NCBI RefSeq assembly: GCF_029873635.1
Contig: NC_080417.1
Location: 33,158,214 to 33,222,213, forward strand
DNA from: Malania oleifera
Taxonomy: Eukaryota; Streptophyta; Magnoliopsida; Santalales; Ximeniaceae
Direction: 5' to 3'
DNA length: 64,000 nt
Position numbers and translations under genes: made by a program. The notes under the pieces are model-generated. The model saw only the letters and a program-made list of their open reading frames with translations, ran no database searches and had not been told where the DNA came from. Positions 44,279 through 57,134 of this stretch are shown here, in pieces (within the stretch, counting starts at the first letter, position 1; every line of letters begins with the position of its first letter).

Positions 44279-45447
44279 GTATCTGGAATAATGAGGATCT
44301 TAGGGGCGTTGTAACATTTGTCCTGGACCACGTGAAGAAGAGGCAGGAAAGGATTGGTTTGCTTTTTACATCAGGACACACCTGCATTAGATTCAAGAGA
44401 AAATTCTGATTGAAACCTCTTAAACTTGCTGTTTCAAAGCATGCATATTAATTCCTCGAGGGCTCTCTTGGTGAGAGACGAGCCATTAAGAAGCTATTGG
44501 ATAAAGTCAGTGATAGGGAACAAAACAAGAAGAAGATGCTAAAATCGTCTTTTGTTATCTTCTGAAGAAGCATGGAAAACTGATTTTGGAGTCAAATCCA
44601 GGACACAGGTCTAGCGATGAAGAATCATTCTCTTATAGAAGTTCTCTTTGCCACCACGGTTAAAGAGGATCTTGTGTAGAATATGGAAAAAAAAAAATAG
44701 GCTCAAACTGATATCTTGAAGCAGTTCCATACCTCCACAGGAATTTATATCCCCATATCTTTAAAATTGATGTATGACCTGTTTGTCATTGCTTCTGGAA
44801 AACATTTGAAAGAGAGTGTATAGAAAAGTGGGTTTGAGAGGTAATTGAATTTGTCCCAACAAATCAGAAAAGTTGCCCCATCTGTCAATGATGCCAAACA
44901 CTGTTATGAAGATATAATTTTAAAATGGTGTGTTGAGAATGGAGGTAATCATTCCTGGGACCCAAGTATACAACAATGGTGAAATAACTCTGGGAAGGAA
45001 GCTCTTGATTTCATTGCTAGCTTTGGCAGCTCAAATGAAATGAAATATGTCGTCAAATGGATTTTGTTGAGGTGTCACTGTATCTATAGATACTAGCTTC
45101 AGTCAGATCTTCACATGTTAAGGTTATGAATGGCTCAGTTTGTGCCAGTGTGTTTATAGTGGACATGCTCACAAATTTCAACCGTATTGATGGCAATATG
45201 CATGATACAGAGCCAGAGTCAGTAGTATCTATGTGAAAACTTGATGCGCTTTCAATGGGATTCCAATGCAAGGGCAGTTGAAGGTCTAAAAAATTATTTG
45301 GTTGGCAGTGATCGAGCTGGTTATCTATGCTTATGAGAATATGTGGCCCCACTTATAAAAATTCTTGAAAGATGCACAAGATCTGCATGATGTAAAACTC
45401 AGAAATCTGGAACTCAGTTTGTTAATGGCATTTATGAGAAAAAGCAG
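44279..45447 (+). pseudogene. Error-rich version of PUB5-like exon 4, left contig
   Basis: It matches 55,603-56,762 throughout but has many one- or two-base insertions and deletions, often in homopolymers, and scattered substitutions, so no long frame survives. The splice borders are still recognisable. This pattern is that of an uncorrected long-read contig end rather than a decayed paralogue. Confidence 0.75.
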
Positions 45448-45825
45448 GTATTTTTTGTTCGGGACACATTGTACCAGGGCATATCTTGTGATCATGCTGC
45501 CATTGTGCATATTAATTCACAGAAGATAGATGCCACCTAAATGCACCTTCAATTCAGTATGCATTCCTACTTGTCCTGATTAAATGATAATGTTGGGTAA
45601 CAACAGCATTCTTGCTACTCAAAAGTTTACCTTTTTTTTTTTTTTTTTTAGTTCAGGATCCATACTTATTTATTACATGGATCTGTGTATATTTTTTTGT
45701 TTCACTATCATTTGGGATAAATTTTGGGTCAATCCCTCCCTTCCAAGTAGGACCCAACCAGTATGTTGGTGGGGCATTAAAATGGGAAAAAACCTAAGAT
45801 AATCTGTTTGTGCGACTTTATGCAG

Positions 45826-46665
45826 GAGAGGAGAGAGAAACAGTGCTTAAACGGAAGATGCATTTACTCTGTTGGCATCTCTCTTCGATTCAGAAGTAGC
45901 TAAAAGGAAAGCCCTTCCATAATAGACAGTTAAATATCTAGCCCCAGCCAGTGGTGTTTATCTAAAATTACAGCATCGGTGGCTGTTAATTCCGTATTAA
46001 AGACCTCCTCACCCAGACCAGAGAACTCGAGAGCCTGCTGTTAAAAAATTCTATATAACTTGTCATCAAATATTGATGTTTGTTCCCTATTGAGAGTTAG
46101 GTGCATCCCCAAAATTGGGTCCTCTATGGCTGATAGTTTCTCTTGCACAAATTGTTATAATTATTTTGCGCAATCGTGTAAGGACTGAAGAGGCGAGGGT
46201 TTCTGTTGTGATAATAATGGATGCATTCATACATGTGAAATACATTGAGAATGGCAAGGATGAGGGATTCAAGAGGCAGGCCATCGGCCCATCTTCCTTT
46301 CGTATGCTCCCAACGTGTTCAATATGTGGAGTTGGTCATGAAAGCGGGTGGTCTCTTCCCTTTTGATATATCTGTCAATGGAAGTGAAAAGGGGAGAGCA
46401 AGTGCACGGGAATTTGCTCCGAGTTTCTAAGGGATATTATTTCTGATCATTAACTGATGTACAAGCGCACCCTAGGATTCTGACCTTCGCCTTGATATCT
46501 CTGTGGATTCTGGTTGACAACTCTAATGAGAAGAAAAACGTCGTAATATACCAGGACTTCTGGATTTTTTTGGACGAATTTCTCAAAACCGACTTCTCCC
46601 ATCAAAAAGAAGACATAAATTCCATATTTTACAAATTATCGCCCAACCTTCCATCCGGGAATAAT
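45826..46665 (+). pseudogene. Error-rich version of PUB5-like exon 5, left contig
   Basis: It corresponds to 57,135-57,945, beginning after TATGCAG and running to the stop region near 46,665, again with dense small indels. The intron before it and the 3' untranslated sequence after it also match the right contig up to the gap. Confidence 0.75.
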
Positions 46666-47045
46666 AATAACATGGTGTGCTGGCCAAAATTCTCTGTTTT
46701 CTAGCCTGAATTAAAGGGGAGGATTGGTTAATTGTCATGGCAGTATGGAGGTTGGAGGGAGGATGGAAGTGCACGTTATGTCAATTGATAAAGATTAGGA
46801 AAACTCAGTTTCTTTAATAATTTCAGCAATTTGTCTAAGGCTGCGGCTATTTGCCGCTTCACTCCTTTGAAGGAGTGAAAGAAAAGATTTACTAAAGCAC
46901 TCTCTGTGTCTGCACTCACTACCACAGACGAAGCACTCTGTTGCGAACAGACCCCAAAACCCAAGAGCTCAAAATTAGTGACCCTGGAGAAGTAGAAGAC
47001 TGAAGTAAAAAATTTCTTTCTCAAAATTCAACTCAAGCAACTATT

Positions 47046-47145
47046 NNNNNNNNNNNNNNNNNNNNNNNNNNNNNNNNNNNNNNNNNNNNNNNNNNNNNNN
47101 NNNNNNNNNNNNNNNNNNNNNNNNNNNNNNNNNNNNNNNNNNNNN
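47046..47145. other. Assembly gap, 100 N
   Basis: Exactly 100 undetermined bases, a conventional placeholder for a gap of unknown size. The sequence just left of it equals 58,303-58,321 and the sequence just right of it corresponds to 36,260 onward. Confidence 0.95.
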
Positions 47146-50100
47146 GAAGCTGTGCACTCCTGTGCGCATTGGAGGTGTTGTTTTTCATATGTTACATCCC
47201 AAGATATAGCAATTACCTATTCTAACCAGGGCTGGTTCCCTGTAAACGGAATAATAATCAATCCTCCAGTGTGTACCCCTGACCCACGTTCCTAATTGTG
47301 TATTAGGGCCAAGGAATCGTGGGAAGTTGGGATTTTTTGTAACAGTAAGGTCGGTAGCCAGGCCAGGCGCAGAGTTGTTTCCTACAGAAATATTGGTTCT
47401 ATAAAGCTGTCACTCTTTATAGTTGTCAGTCATGCATTGGATTGTATCCAGATTGGGGAATGGCTATATTACCCATTTAACCACACACGAAGTTGACTAG
47501 ATTTGGGTGTGTGGGGGGAAGGTGATACAGGGCCCTAACTACTCTCCACTAACTAAAGTCGAGGTCCTGCTGTTTCGGCTGAAAAAGGAGAGGGTGGGGG
47601 GTTTTCGGCATGAGGGGCAATTTGGGATCCGCATTGCCTGATGGAAACACCACGAAAAGAGGGGAAAACAACCCTTTGAATGTTTTACTAAGTTTCTTTC
47701 ATCAATCTAAATGGGTAAAAAAGTAAACAACAAATACTGGGTGGTCCCCAGATGGTGTTCCTGGGCATTGGAATGTTTAACTTTTTTCTTCAAAGTACAA
47801 ATTTTTTGATAGCGTTCCACTTAGGAGGGGAATGGATTGAAATGCGTGCGGGGGAACAGCTTGGGTTCGTGGGCTGTATGGCCTTTCTTTTAGTGCTGAA
47901 GTTCTTTAGCGGGACAATTTCAAGGGGCCTGTTTTTAGGTTTGTTGGAATAAACACGGTGCAGTGGCCAATTGTCGTTTTTCCAAAAAAGAAAATTTATA
48001 AAAGAATTTAAGCCTCAGTTGTTTCATTTTACATATTTATTAGGAAATCATGAATAAGAAAAAAAAGTTTGGGCACTTGCTTTTTAGAACGAGTTTTTAA
48101 TTTTCAGTGCTAATTCTTTAAATCACATGACCAAAAAATGGTCCACCTTTGTTTTTTTTTTTTCAATTTGTTTTCAATCTAATAGGAAAGTTGGGGAACT
48201 TCTTGTGAATTTAGGGTCTAGTTTGTTAACGTCTTAGTTTTTCGTATTGGCAATAGAATTGGATATCAACCGGGTGTAGTGTGGGTGAATAAAGTGGAGG
48301 GAGTTGTTTGGGGTTCGAGCCACATAATTCCATTCCAAGCCCCAAAATTTCTTATCTGCAAATATTACCTTATATCAATTGTGGAAAATTCTAAACAAAG
48401 TTCCTCTTCTTGTTGTTAATGTCCCCTCAAAGCTAATATTAAAATAAAAAACTAATTTGTTTGCCCCACCGGGTAAAACACGCTCTTTTAGGTTCAACCG
48501 TTTTAAAAAATGCAAATTTGGTGGAGAAACAAAAAAATAAGAAAAGACACTTTTTAGAATTATTTGGAAACTAAAAAGAGGAAACTAAAATAGTTGTGTC
48601 CACAACAAGTGGCCCTAAGAGATTCGTTTAAGAAATACAGAATCGGTGTTTTTGGAGTCAACTCGCTTATTTGGTGTGGTCCCATTTTAGATCACACCCA
48701 CTTTAGGTAAGAAATTTTGCAAATACATCTCCGAATTCCCTAAGCTTTTGTTGGGATCAGACGGATGAGTGTCCACTCGCCCTTTCTTCTGCAACCAACG
48801 TTGCTGCACTAATATCTTGGGTCCTCAAAGGTTAATCACACACCATGGGGATGTGCTCAATATTGGACCTAAACGTGTGCCAATAGAGGAAACGTCTTCA
48901 AGGGACGGACGTGCTGCTGTTGGATTTTCTGGCAGGCGTGGGAGAAATAGGAACCTTGGAAAGAATGGCATAAAGTTTAGAAACATGGTTTCCTTGTCCA
49001 TCTCTTTTGGAACAATTTTTCAAATAAAAAGATTGAGGAAACTAGTCAGGCAGATGCACCCCTGAATTTCCCTCGTCGAGTAGTTTTTTAAATAAATGTG
49101 ATATGGAAACCTTTATTGGTAGGGGGCCTTTCAAAAGAAGAACTATCCATTTGCTTCCTGATCATTTTTGGGATTTTAGTGCTTTTGTAGTTGTGTGTGG
49201 GAGTAGTCATGTGCCGTTACTACGCCCCTCGAGGCACTTTTGGCGGGGTGTGCGTCCCGCCTCCACAAGAACTGCTTTGGCCCTGTTGGCCTTGTTCCTT
49301 TTGGTCTAGAAGTGTAGGGAAGAAACAGAAGCACAAATCACTCATCAAAGAAAAAATGGGAGGGTGGTGGTAACCTCACAAAAGGGCAGGAATTGGGTTT
49401 GGGGGTTGGTAAATGCGAAGTCTAATGGGAAAAGTCTATCGAGGGAATTTCGAAAACTGGTTTCATGGTTGGTAGTGGATATTTATGCGTGTCCGCTTTT
49501 TTCAGAGGGGCTAGCAGTGCGGTATTCCTACGGAATAAGAGTCGGTTGCATGAAGGGTTTAGGTGCAGCCCGGAAGGGTGGCACAGAGCGGAGGAAAGTG
49601 CGGTGATTAGAAGCGCCAAGATTTTCCGAATAGAAAAGCAGCTGCGACCCCTCGATTCCATCAGAATTTCAGGCCGCTAGCCTCCTGGATATTGATACCA
49701 ATGCAATTGAGAGAGCCAAGCATCCGTCATTACTGCAGTGAGTCCTAGTAGCTGTACTTGAAGTAAAGATTTTTTTGAAATTTTATGTGAACACAAAGAA
49801 TTATAGATCATGGATCGGTTCCAATTTGGAAATCATCAACATGAAACCCAATCATAAATAATGAGGGGGAAATTTTAAGAGGTTTTGTCCTTCGGGGGGG
49901 GGAATTTGGATTTATTAAATTTGGTTTTAAGGCGTTTTTAATGACTTCCTCTGACCTCTTGTTTAATGTACAACAAAGGAACGTTAGTTTTTCTTTAGCC
50001 AAGCCAAACGCCAACCTTCCAACACAACCACCACAACAAAACTTAAACAAACATTCAACCAAGCACCTCCACTTTAAAGTCGGCAACCCTCATATTAGGC

Positions 50101-51530
50101 ACTTTTTGGCAATTCGCCAGCGTGTTGTATAGCGTTCTGTGGATAGTTGGTATAATGCAGCCCTGTAAGGGATAATTTGAAAGTTCGGACTATGAAACAC
50201 AAATTAAATCCACCACTCCCCTTGTGTAAAATCTTGACGTAAATAAACGTTAAATTGATATCGTGGGTTTAAAAAACAAGCAACGGAGCCCGGTCGGGTT
50301 TTTCCCCCGCAGGTTTGATATTGATCAACCAACGTACGTGCCGGGTATGGGCGCAAATCCCAAAATCAAATTATTTTATTATTTTAATGTTAATATTCCA
50401 AATCCACGTAGTGGTTTATATCAAAAGTGAAACAACACAACCACCAGTTAATGGTGGGCTGAAACGAAAGAGAAGAAACGAAAAGTGACACACAGGTTTT
50501 TTTTAACGAGGTTTCACTTTATCCCCCACTTAACGTAACGTCCTCGCCGGTGGGCCATACCAACCAAGTCCCCACATAACCATCCGTTTCCTTTCGGGCG
50601 AAAAGAACCTTTCTACACGACACCCACCCCACGCTGGACACTCTTTAGTAGGCTAGAGTAACCGTCTTTTATCAGTGATAACCCACCTCGTTCGCTACGC
50701 CTTTCAAATAGGCTTGAAAGTACCGCCGGCCTCCCAAGCGATACCCTCACGCTCTGTCACCCAACGATTCAATCACAACCTGACATCGGTCAGAACGACC
50801 AGAACGAAAAAACAGAACTTGTGTACACAGAACACTCTCAAAGAGGAAGTTAGGTACCAACAATCAGCAATTTACACTTTCAATTGTTAAATTCAATATA
50901 CGAAATTGAAGCCTCATGAATGCTATCACCACCGAGTTAAAACTTTACTGGGGTCAAAAGTTGGTCCCAGACTTGTTAAGCCACAATGTTTTTGTGTGAG
51001 AATGAAGCAGCAGACGCATGGAGAGTAACCAACAGGATTGAGTAAAAGCTTTCAGAATTGAGAGTACTTGCAGAGTGTTTTTGCGATTGATGCAGGAAAT
51101 ATTTCTTGGTTTTAAGGAAATTAAAGTCCCCTTTGTCTTTGGGGCTATTGTTTATCGAGTTAAAAGTTAATTTCTGGTGCTTCCCCAATTTACCTTGGAG
51201 TGTTTGATCAGTAACACAAAGATTGGAAAGCCCAAGAAACAAATGTAAAAATGGTTTTCCGTTAAGTAATTGTGAAGAAAACTCCCTCGAGTGGCATCCC
51301 CCTAGCACGACTATTTTTCCCCCCTCCCCCCGGGCGCCTGTCTTAGTTAAATCCAAAAGTGTTTTAACACTAGTAGGCCCCCGTCCTTTCAAAAAAAACT
51401 CAAGCAGGTTTGGCCCCTCCGATATCAGGTATGCCCCTTCAGGCTACCAACCGGACCGCTTGGCTCCTTTCTCTTTGCTCCATTTTTTCTTAAAAACACA
51501 AATATAGGCCCCCAGTGCCTAGACAGTTTT
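47146..51530. repeat. Error-rich second version of 36,260-40,220
   Basis: Collinear with 36,260-40,220: part of the copia LTR (47,146-47,340), intron 1, the Tourist-like MITE (about 47,930-48,617), exon 2 (49,563-49,760) and the start of the SIRE-like solo LTR (from about 49,886). It is full of extra bases and substitutions. Open frames in this stretch (for example 48,769-49,065 and 51,223-51,507) are products of those errors and are not genes. Confidence 0.85.
49563..49760 (+). pseudogene. Error-rich version of PUB5-like exon 2, right contig
   Basis: It starts GTGCA after a recognisable acceptor region and ends GCTGTACTTG like the exon at 38,395-38,580, but internal indels and substitutions destroy the frame. 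AATTGAGAGAGCCAAGC and CATTACTGCAGTGAGTC are still readable. Confidence 0.75.
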
Positions 51531-54214
51531 TGGGCAGATGCCTGAGCTTTCAAAAATATTTGTTTTTTTTAAGTTTGACTTTGAAAACTCTTTTCATTTG
51601 AGACCTTCATTATTTATAACTTTGGAAATCATATTTCAAGGTCTTTTAAAAATAGTTTCTAGGATTTTAATTTTTTCCTAAAAGAGCTTCAACGCTTTTA
51701 TATTGAGTGTTACTTGAAGTACTTACATAAGATTTCCTTAAGACTTTTGACATTTTAAGCACTTAAGTCTTCATGCTTGTTTCTTTCTTTGGCTCCATCT
51801 TGTCTTCAAGCTTTTAGTAAGTTCTCTTCATGCTCTCATGATCTTCAAGGTTTATTAGACTTAACAAGTTCTCATTCATGCTCTCATGATCTTCAAGTTT
51901 TAATAGATCATCTTTAAATCCATGTCTTTTAAGCTTCATTTTATCACCTTTCTTTGGAGTATAAAGCTTTCATTGATCCTTGTGAGCTTTTGACCTTGTA
52001 GTTATATATTTAAGTCCTAAAATATCATCACTTAACCAAATATGTTAAGCTCCTCTTGTTTGTTATTATCAAAACAAGATTTTAAGCCTTATAAAGCTAA
52101 CAAAAGGCCTTTGGTCTGTGAACACACACACACACACACACACAGATATATATATATGTTGAGGCTTGACATTGTTGGTCCATAACTTAAAATCATAAGC
52201 TTTAGGTAAAGCGGTAGCTTAACATGGTATTAGAGCAATGGTTGCTAGGAGGTCTTGGGTTCTATTCTTGTCACTTGCATTTATTGCAGTTTGTTGAAAA
52301 AATTATTGTGTTCCAAATATGGTGTTATTCATTGCTTGTTTATCTCTCCTTGTGCAATTGGGCTGTATGTGCAGGGGAGTGTTAAGGCTTGATATAAGTT
52401 GTTAGCCAAACAACGCAACTTTTAGGTAAAGTGGTTGCTTAAAAATATATATTATTTAATGATGGGAAATGGAATCTGCCAATATGGTTTGAGATTCTGA
52501 TCTGTGGCCAAATTCTAAAATGTAAGGCCTGTTTTGTTGTGGAAAATATTTTTCTTTTTTCAATTTTTAGTTTTCTAATGGATTATAAAAATTTAAACTT
52601 ATATTTTAATTTTTAGAGATTTGCATTAAAAATGTAGAAAATAAAGAGTTTGTTTAAATGTACGAAACAAATTTTCATTTTTTATTTTTAGATTCTAAAA
52701 TTACCACAAAAAGAATAACTATTTTTCCAAATTCTCCAACTTTTATATTACGTAATATTTAGAATTATGGATTTCGGACTTGAATTTGGATTTGCATGGA
52801 TGTAAAAAAAAAATTTATACATAATCCATACAAATTAAAAGTCCAAAATCTGAATTTCATGCTCCCATATACATAGTAAGAGTTGGAAATCTAGAAAATG
52901 TTGAAAAGATGTTTTCTAACTTTTCTATATAATTTGGAAAATTTGAAATGAAGAAAAAAAATGTTTTCACAAGCAAATAGTGCCGAAACTGTTTATTGTT
53001 ATTCACTTATATCACACAAATGTCATAAAATGAAAAATTAGCTAACTTTTTTGAAGTTTTTAGAAAGCTAAAATGGAAAATGAAAATTGTTTTTCAAAAC
53101 TAAATGAGCCGGCAGTTTTTGTATATATTTTTTTTTTCCTTCTTCTCTTGAGTTGAAGTGGCGCTGATGCCTAATCAACACTTTAGCGATTTTTGGAGAA
53201 GTTGAAAACAATATTGCGTGGCCATTAATATGTGATTCATTGGAGGCTTACATTGGGCTATGTATTTATGCTGATTGGTCAGCCCAGTGATTTGACTCTT
53301 ATCTTGAGTCGGCCACCTTAATCAATTTCATCTTGCATTACTTGGACACATGCTTCCATAATGAACCCTACTTGAATGACAAGATGGTTCATTTAATAGT
53401 AAAATGGTCTTAAATTTCCACTAAATTATTGAAATTTCCATCAATTTCCTCGTTCCACCATCCTCAAAATCAAAATTAAAGTCAATTTCCATCAAAATTT
53501 TCACAAGTTACCCAAAACTTATTGAAATATTTGAAATTTGAAGGAAATTTGTGAAAGACTATGGAACAGAATTTCCTTGAAATTGAAATTAGAGATACAA
53601 AAATCAAATTGAAATTCTGTCTGAATAAATCTTCTTTTAATTGAAAATATTTATTACAAGGACTTGAATGATGGTTTTTAAGACATTTAAAAATCCATGC
53701 AAAATTAAATTCAGATATCAACTACAACATTTTATTTGACCTCTCAATTCTAAATTAGTTGTTTTCACAAAAATAAATCATGTTGAACAGATTTGTAAAT
53801 TTCATTTTATATTAATTGAGTATGAATATGTTTAATATTGTTGTTATATGTAATTATTGTACCTTATACTCCACATACCTGTCATTGATATATTTTACTT
53901 ATAGTAATTTAGTTCTAAATCTTGCATTATGTTTATTAACAGTTACTAAAATTTCATACAGAAATTCCATATTTTATTATTAATTTCCATCATTTTTAAA
54001 AAATGGAAATCAAAATCAAAACTGATGTTGAAATTTCCGTTGAAATTTCTATTCCTCTGAAGCCTCAAAATTTTAGTTGACATTGAAATTTAAATTCTTG
54101 ATTTTCTACTGTGATAAAAATATCTTTTTTCCCTTCATGTTTGATTTCATCCATTAAGTATTTAGCTGGTTTCCTCTTAGGATATGATTGATAATGCCTT
54201 GAAAATATATTCAG
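51531..54214. repeat. Clean second version of 40,220-42,897 (SIRE-like LTR end, MITE, intron 2)
   Basis: Nearly identical to 40,220-42,897, with a few homopolymer-length and single-base differences. The solo LTR's right end is at 52,102 here. This is the stretch where both contigs are of good quality and it supports their being the same locus. Confidence 0.85.
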
Positions 54215-54322
54215 GCAATGACAGGCAATAAAATAGCCTCAAGATGTGAAAGATCAAGGGACCGTTTAGTGCACTGTTTGGGCCAAGTTCAGAACATGGT
54301 TTCAGTAATGTTGCAAGTACAG
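54215..54322 (+). CDS. PUB5: U-box E3 ligase, PUB5-like: exon 3 (preferred version)
   Basis: An exon of 36 codons in phase 0: AMTGNKIASRCERSRDRL, VHCLGQVQNMVSVMLQVQ. It continues the N-terminal region from exon 2 (SKLYL joined to AMTGN) and leads in frame to exon 4 (ISGIIEDLRG). The length is a multiple of three, unlike the left-contig version. Confidence 0.85.
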
Positions 54323-54889
54323 GTTGGTGAAGTTGACTTTCTGAGCACCATGATATGTATATACCATCTCAATTGTTGCAAATCATGTTATCTTGTTTTC
54401 ATTTTTCATTTTTCTTTGTTTATTGAACCAACCATGTAGAAAATGCATGGGCAAGAACATTTGAGTCCTGGATTGTTTACAAAATATTCTTTTGACTTGT
54501 TATACCCTCTCATCAATTTCAGGGATACCCACCATGTGGGTTATAGGCACTGTTTGTAAATGACTTGATTTGCATGTGATAACCTTGATAACAATTTTCT
54601 ACTGACTAAAGTAGATTGTACGTTGGTGACTTATTAGGCTTTGAATATTCCACTCTTCCTTATGAGTGTTTGGTCTCTCCTCCACTGCATGTGCATCCAT
54701 CTACCTTGTCACTATGTTTAGAGAAACCTTGGATTTGTGTTTGTGTTTGATTTTGGATGAGATGTAATATAAAATTGTATTGAAATTTGTCCAAATCCGC
54801 CCAAATCCAAATTTAAGATCCGAAATCCATGCTGCCAAATGCAGCATGCATGTTGCATTTGTTTTTTCTTTTCAGGAAAAAATAATACA

Positions 54890-55147
54890 TGAATCCATGT
54901 ATTTCCCTGTGTGCATGCAACTAGTATTTTAATATTCCACTGTTGAACCAGCCCAGTGACAGTTGGTATCCACTTGTCATTTGCATCTATCCCCACGCAT
55001 GATGTGTTTGTCTGAATCCATGTGCTTTCCTGGGCGCATGCAACTTAGTATTTTAATATTCCACTCTTGTTGAACCAGCTCCGTGGCCTTTGGTATCCCC
55101 TTCTCATTTGCATCCATCCCCACGCATAATGTGTTTGTCTGTCTGTG
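54890..55147 (+). repeat. Tandem repeat, two units of about 125 bp, intron 3
   Basis: Two adjacent units share GCATGCAACT.AGTATTTTAATATTCCACT, TGAACCAGC, TTTGCATC.ATCCCCACGCAT and ATGTGTTTGTCTG. The left-contig version is at about 43,590-43,840. Short minus-strand open frames over this repeat are not supported as genes. Confidence 0.65.
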
Positions 55148-55602
55148 TTCTCTTGTTTGCTGTACTCTGAGATGGTTAGACATTTCCTTGAGTTATGTGT
55201 GTAATACAGTGTGAATTCCTCTCCCTTCCCCACCCTGCCCCCTACCAAAAAAAAATTAAATAAATAAAGAAAAAGAAAAGGAAAAGTTATCACTAATATG
55301 TGATTGCAATCATCTGTCCTTGTTTACCTGCTTCTCTGGTTCACTTGTTGTTCCTATCAGAAAAACTTTCAACTGTTAACTATTATATGATTCACCCTCA
55401 CAAACATGCCTCTAAATGATAACTTCTGGCAAAGAAAACTGGAAACCTCTACCATTTTTATAGTGTAGTGTGAAGCAGAACACGTTCAGTCTGTAGCTTC
55501 TTTTTCACGTTATTGCCTTTCTTAATTTATTTTTACTGTATTCTTTTCATCTGAGCGATTTATTATGTAGTGCTTGTTGGAGTTGATTAATTTTAACTGC
55601 AG

Positions 55603-56762
55603 ATATCTGGAATAATTGAGGATCTTAGGGGTGTAACATTTGTCCTGGACTCACGTGAAGAAGAGGCAGGAAAGGCTGTGTTTGCATTTTTCCATCAGGA
55701 CACACCTGCATTAGATTCAAGAGAAAATTCTGATATTGAACCTCTTAAACTTGCTGTTTCAAAGCTGCATATTAATTCCTCGAGGGCTCTCTTGGTGGAG
55801 AGAAGATCCATTAAGAAGCTATTGGATAAAGTCAGTGATAGGGAACAAACAAAGAAGAAGATGCTAAATCGTCTTTTGTATCTTCTGAAGAAGCATGGAA
55901 AACTGCTTTTGGGAGATCAAATACAGGACACAGGTCTTCAGCATGAAGAATCATTCTCTTATAGAAGTTCTCTTTGCACCACTGTTAAAGAGGATTCTTG
56001 TGTAGAATATGGAAAAAATAAGGCTCAAACTGATATCTTGAGCAGTTCCATACCTCCACAGGAATTTATATGCCCCATATCTTTAAAATTGATGTATGAA
56101 CCTGTTGTCATTGCTTCTGGACAAACATTTGAAAGGATGTGTATAGAAAAGTGGTTTTGCGAGGGTAATGATATTTGTCCAAAAACTCAGAAAAAGTTGC
56201 CCCATCTGTCAATGATGCCAAACACTGTTATGAAGGATCTAATTTTAAAATGGTGTGTTGAGAATGGAGTCATCATTCCTGACCCACGTATACAAACAAT
56301 GGTACATAACTCCTGGGAAGCTTCTTCTATTTCCATTGCTAGCTTTGGCAGCTCAATGAATGACATATGTCGTCAAATGGATTTTGTTGATGTGTCACTT
56401 GGATCTATAGATACTAGCTTCAGTTCAGATTCTTCACATGTTAAGGTTATGAATGGCTCAGGTTTGGTGCCAGTGTGTTCTAGTGGACATGCTCACAAAT
56501 TTCAACCTTATGATGGAAATATGCATGATACAGAGCCAGAGTATCTATGTGAACTTGCTGCGCTTTCATGGGATTCCCAATGCAAGGCAGTTGAAGGTCT
56601 AAAAAATTATTTGGTTGGCAGTGATCGAGCTTGTTATTCTATGTCTTCTGAGAATCTTGTTGGCCCACTTATAAAATTCTTGAAAGATGCACAAGATCTG
56701 CATGATGTAAAAGCTCAGAAATCTGGAACTCAGTTGTTACTGGCATTTATGAGAAAAAGCAG
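55603..56762 (+). CDS. PUB5: U-box E3 ligase, PUB5-like: exon 4 with the U-box
   Basis: An exon of 1,160 bases starting in phase 0 after CTGCAG and ending AGCAG before GTATTT. It encodes residues 118-504 of the predicted protein of about 773 residues. A helical N-terminal region (DLRGVTFVLDSREEEAGKA, VERRSIKKLLDKVSDREQ) is followed by the U-box at about residues 271-344: EFICPISLKLMYEPVVIASG, TFERMCIEKWF, CPKTQKKL, MPNTVMKDLI. The residues of the E2-binding surface (Ile of CPIS, the Pro in the second loop area) look conserved. The ARM-like region begins near residue 415 (ELAALSWDSQCKAVEGLKNY). Reading past 56,762 into the intron gives a false longer end. Confidence 0.9.
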
Positions 56763-57134
56763 GTATTTTTTTTTTCTGGTACACATTTGTACCATGGGCA
56801 TATCTTGTGATCATGCTGCCATTGTTGCATATAATCTCACAGAAGATGCCTCCTAAATTTCACCTCAATTTCAGTATGATTTCCTTGTCCTGATAAAATG
56901 ATAATTGTTGGGTAACACAGCATTCCTTGCTACTCAAAAGTTTTACCTTTAGTTCAGGATCATACTTAATTTATACATGGATCTGTGTATATTTTTTTTG
57001 TTTCACTATCATTTGGGATAAATTTTTGGTCCAATCCCTCCCTTCCCAAGTAGGACCCAACCCATGCTGAGGGTTGGTGGGGCATAAAATGGGAAAAAAC
57101 CTAATGATAATCTGCTTTGTGCTGCTTTATGCAG

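Noticed and set aside
44279..46665. A second, pseudogenised U-box paralogue
   Set aside because: The decay is limited to the part next to the gap, consists mostly of small indels, and the intronic transposons match the other version. Contig overlap explains it better.
47146..51530. Many open frames in this stretch, for example 48,769-49,065, 49,364-49,606 and 51,223-51,507
   Set aside because: The stretch is an error-rich version of 36,260-40,220, where no such frames exist. They arise from inserted bases.
54718..55293. Three overlapping minus-strand frames of 68-92 codons
   Set aside because: They fall on a 125-bp tandem repeat in intron 3 and change between the two contig versions.
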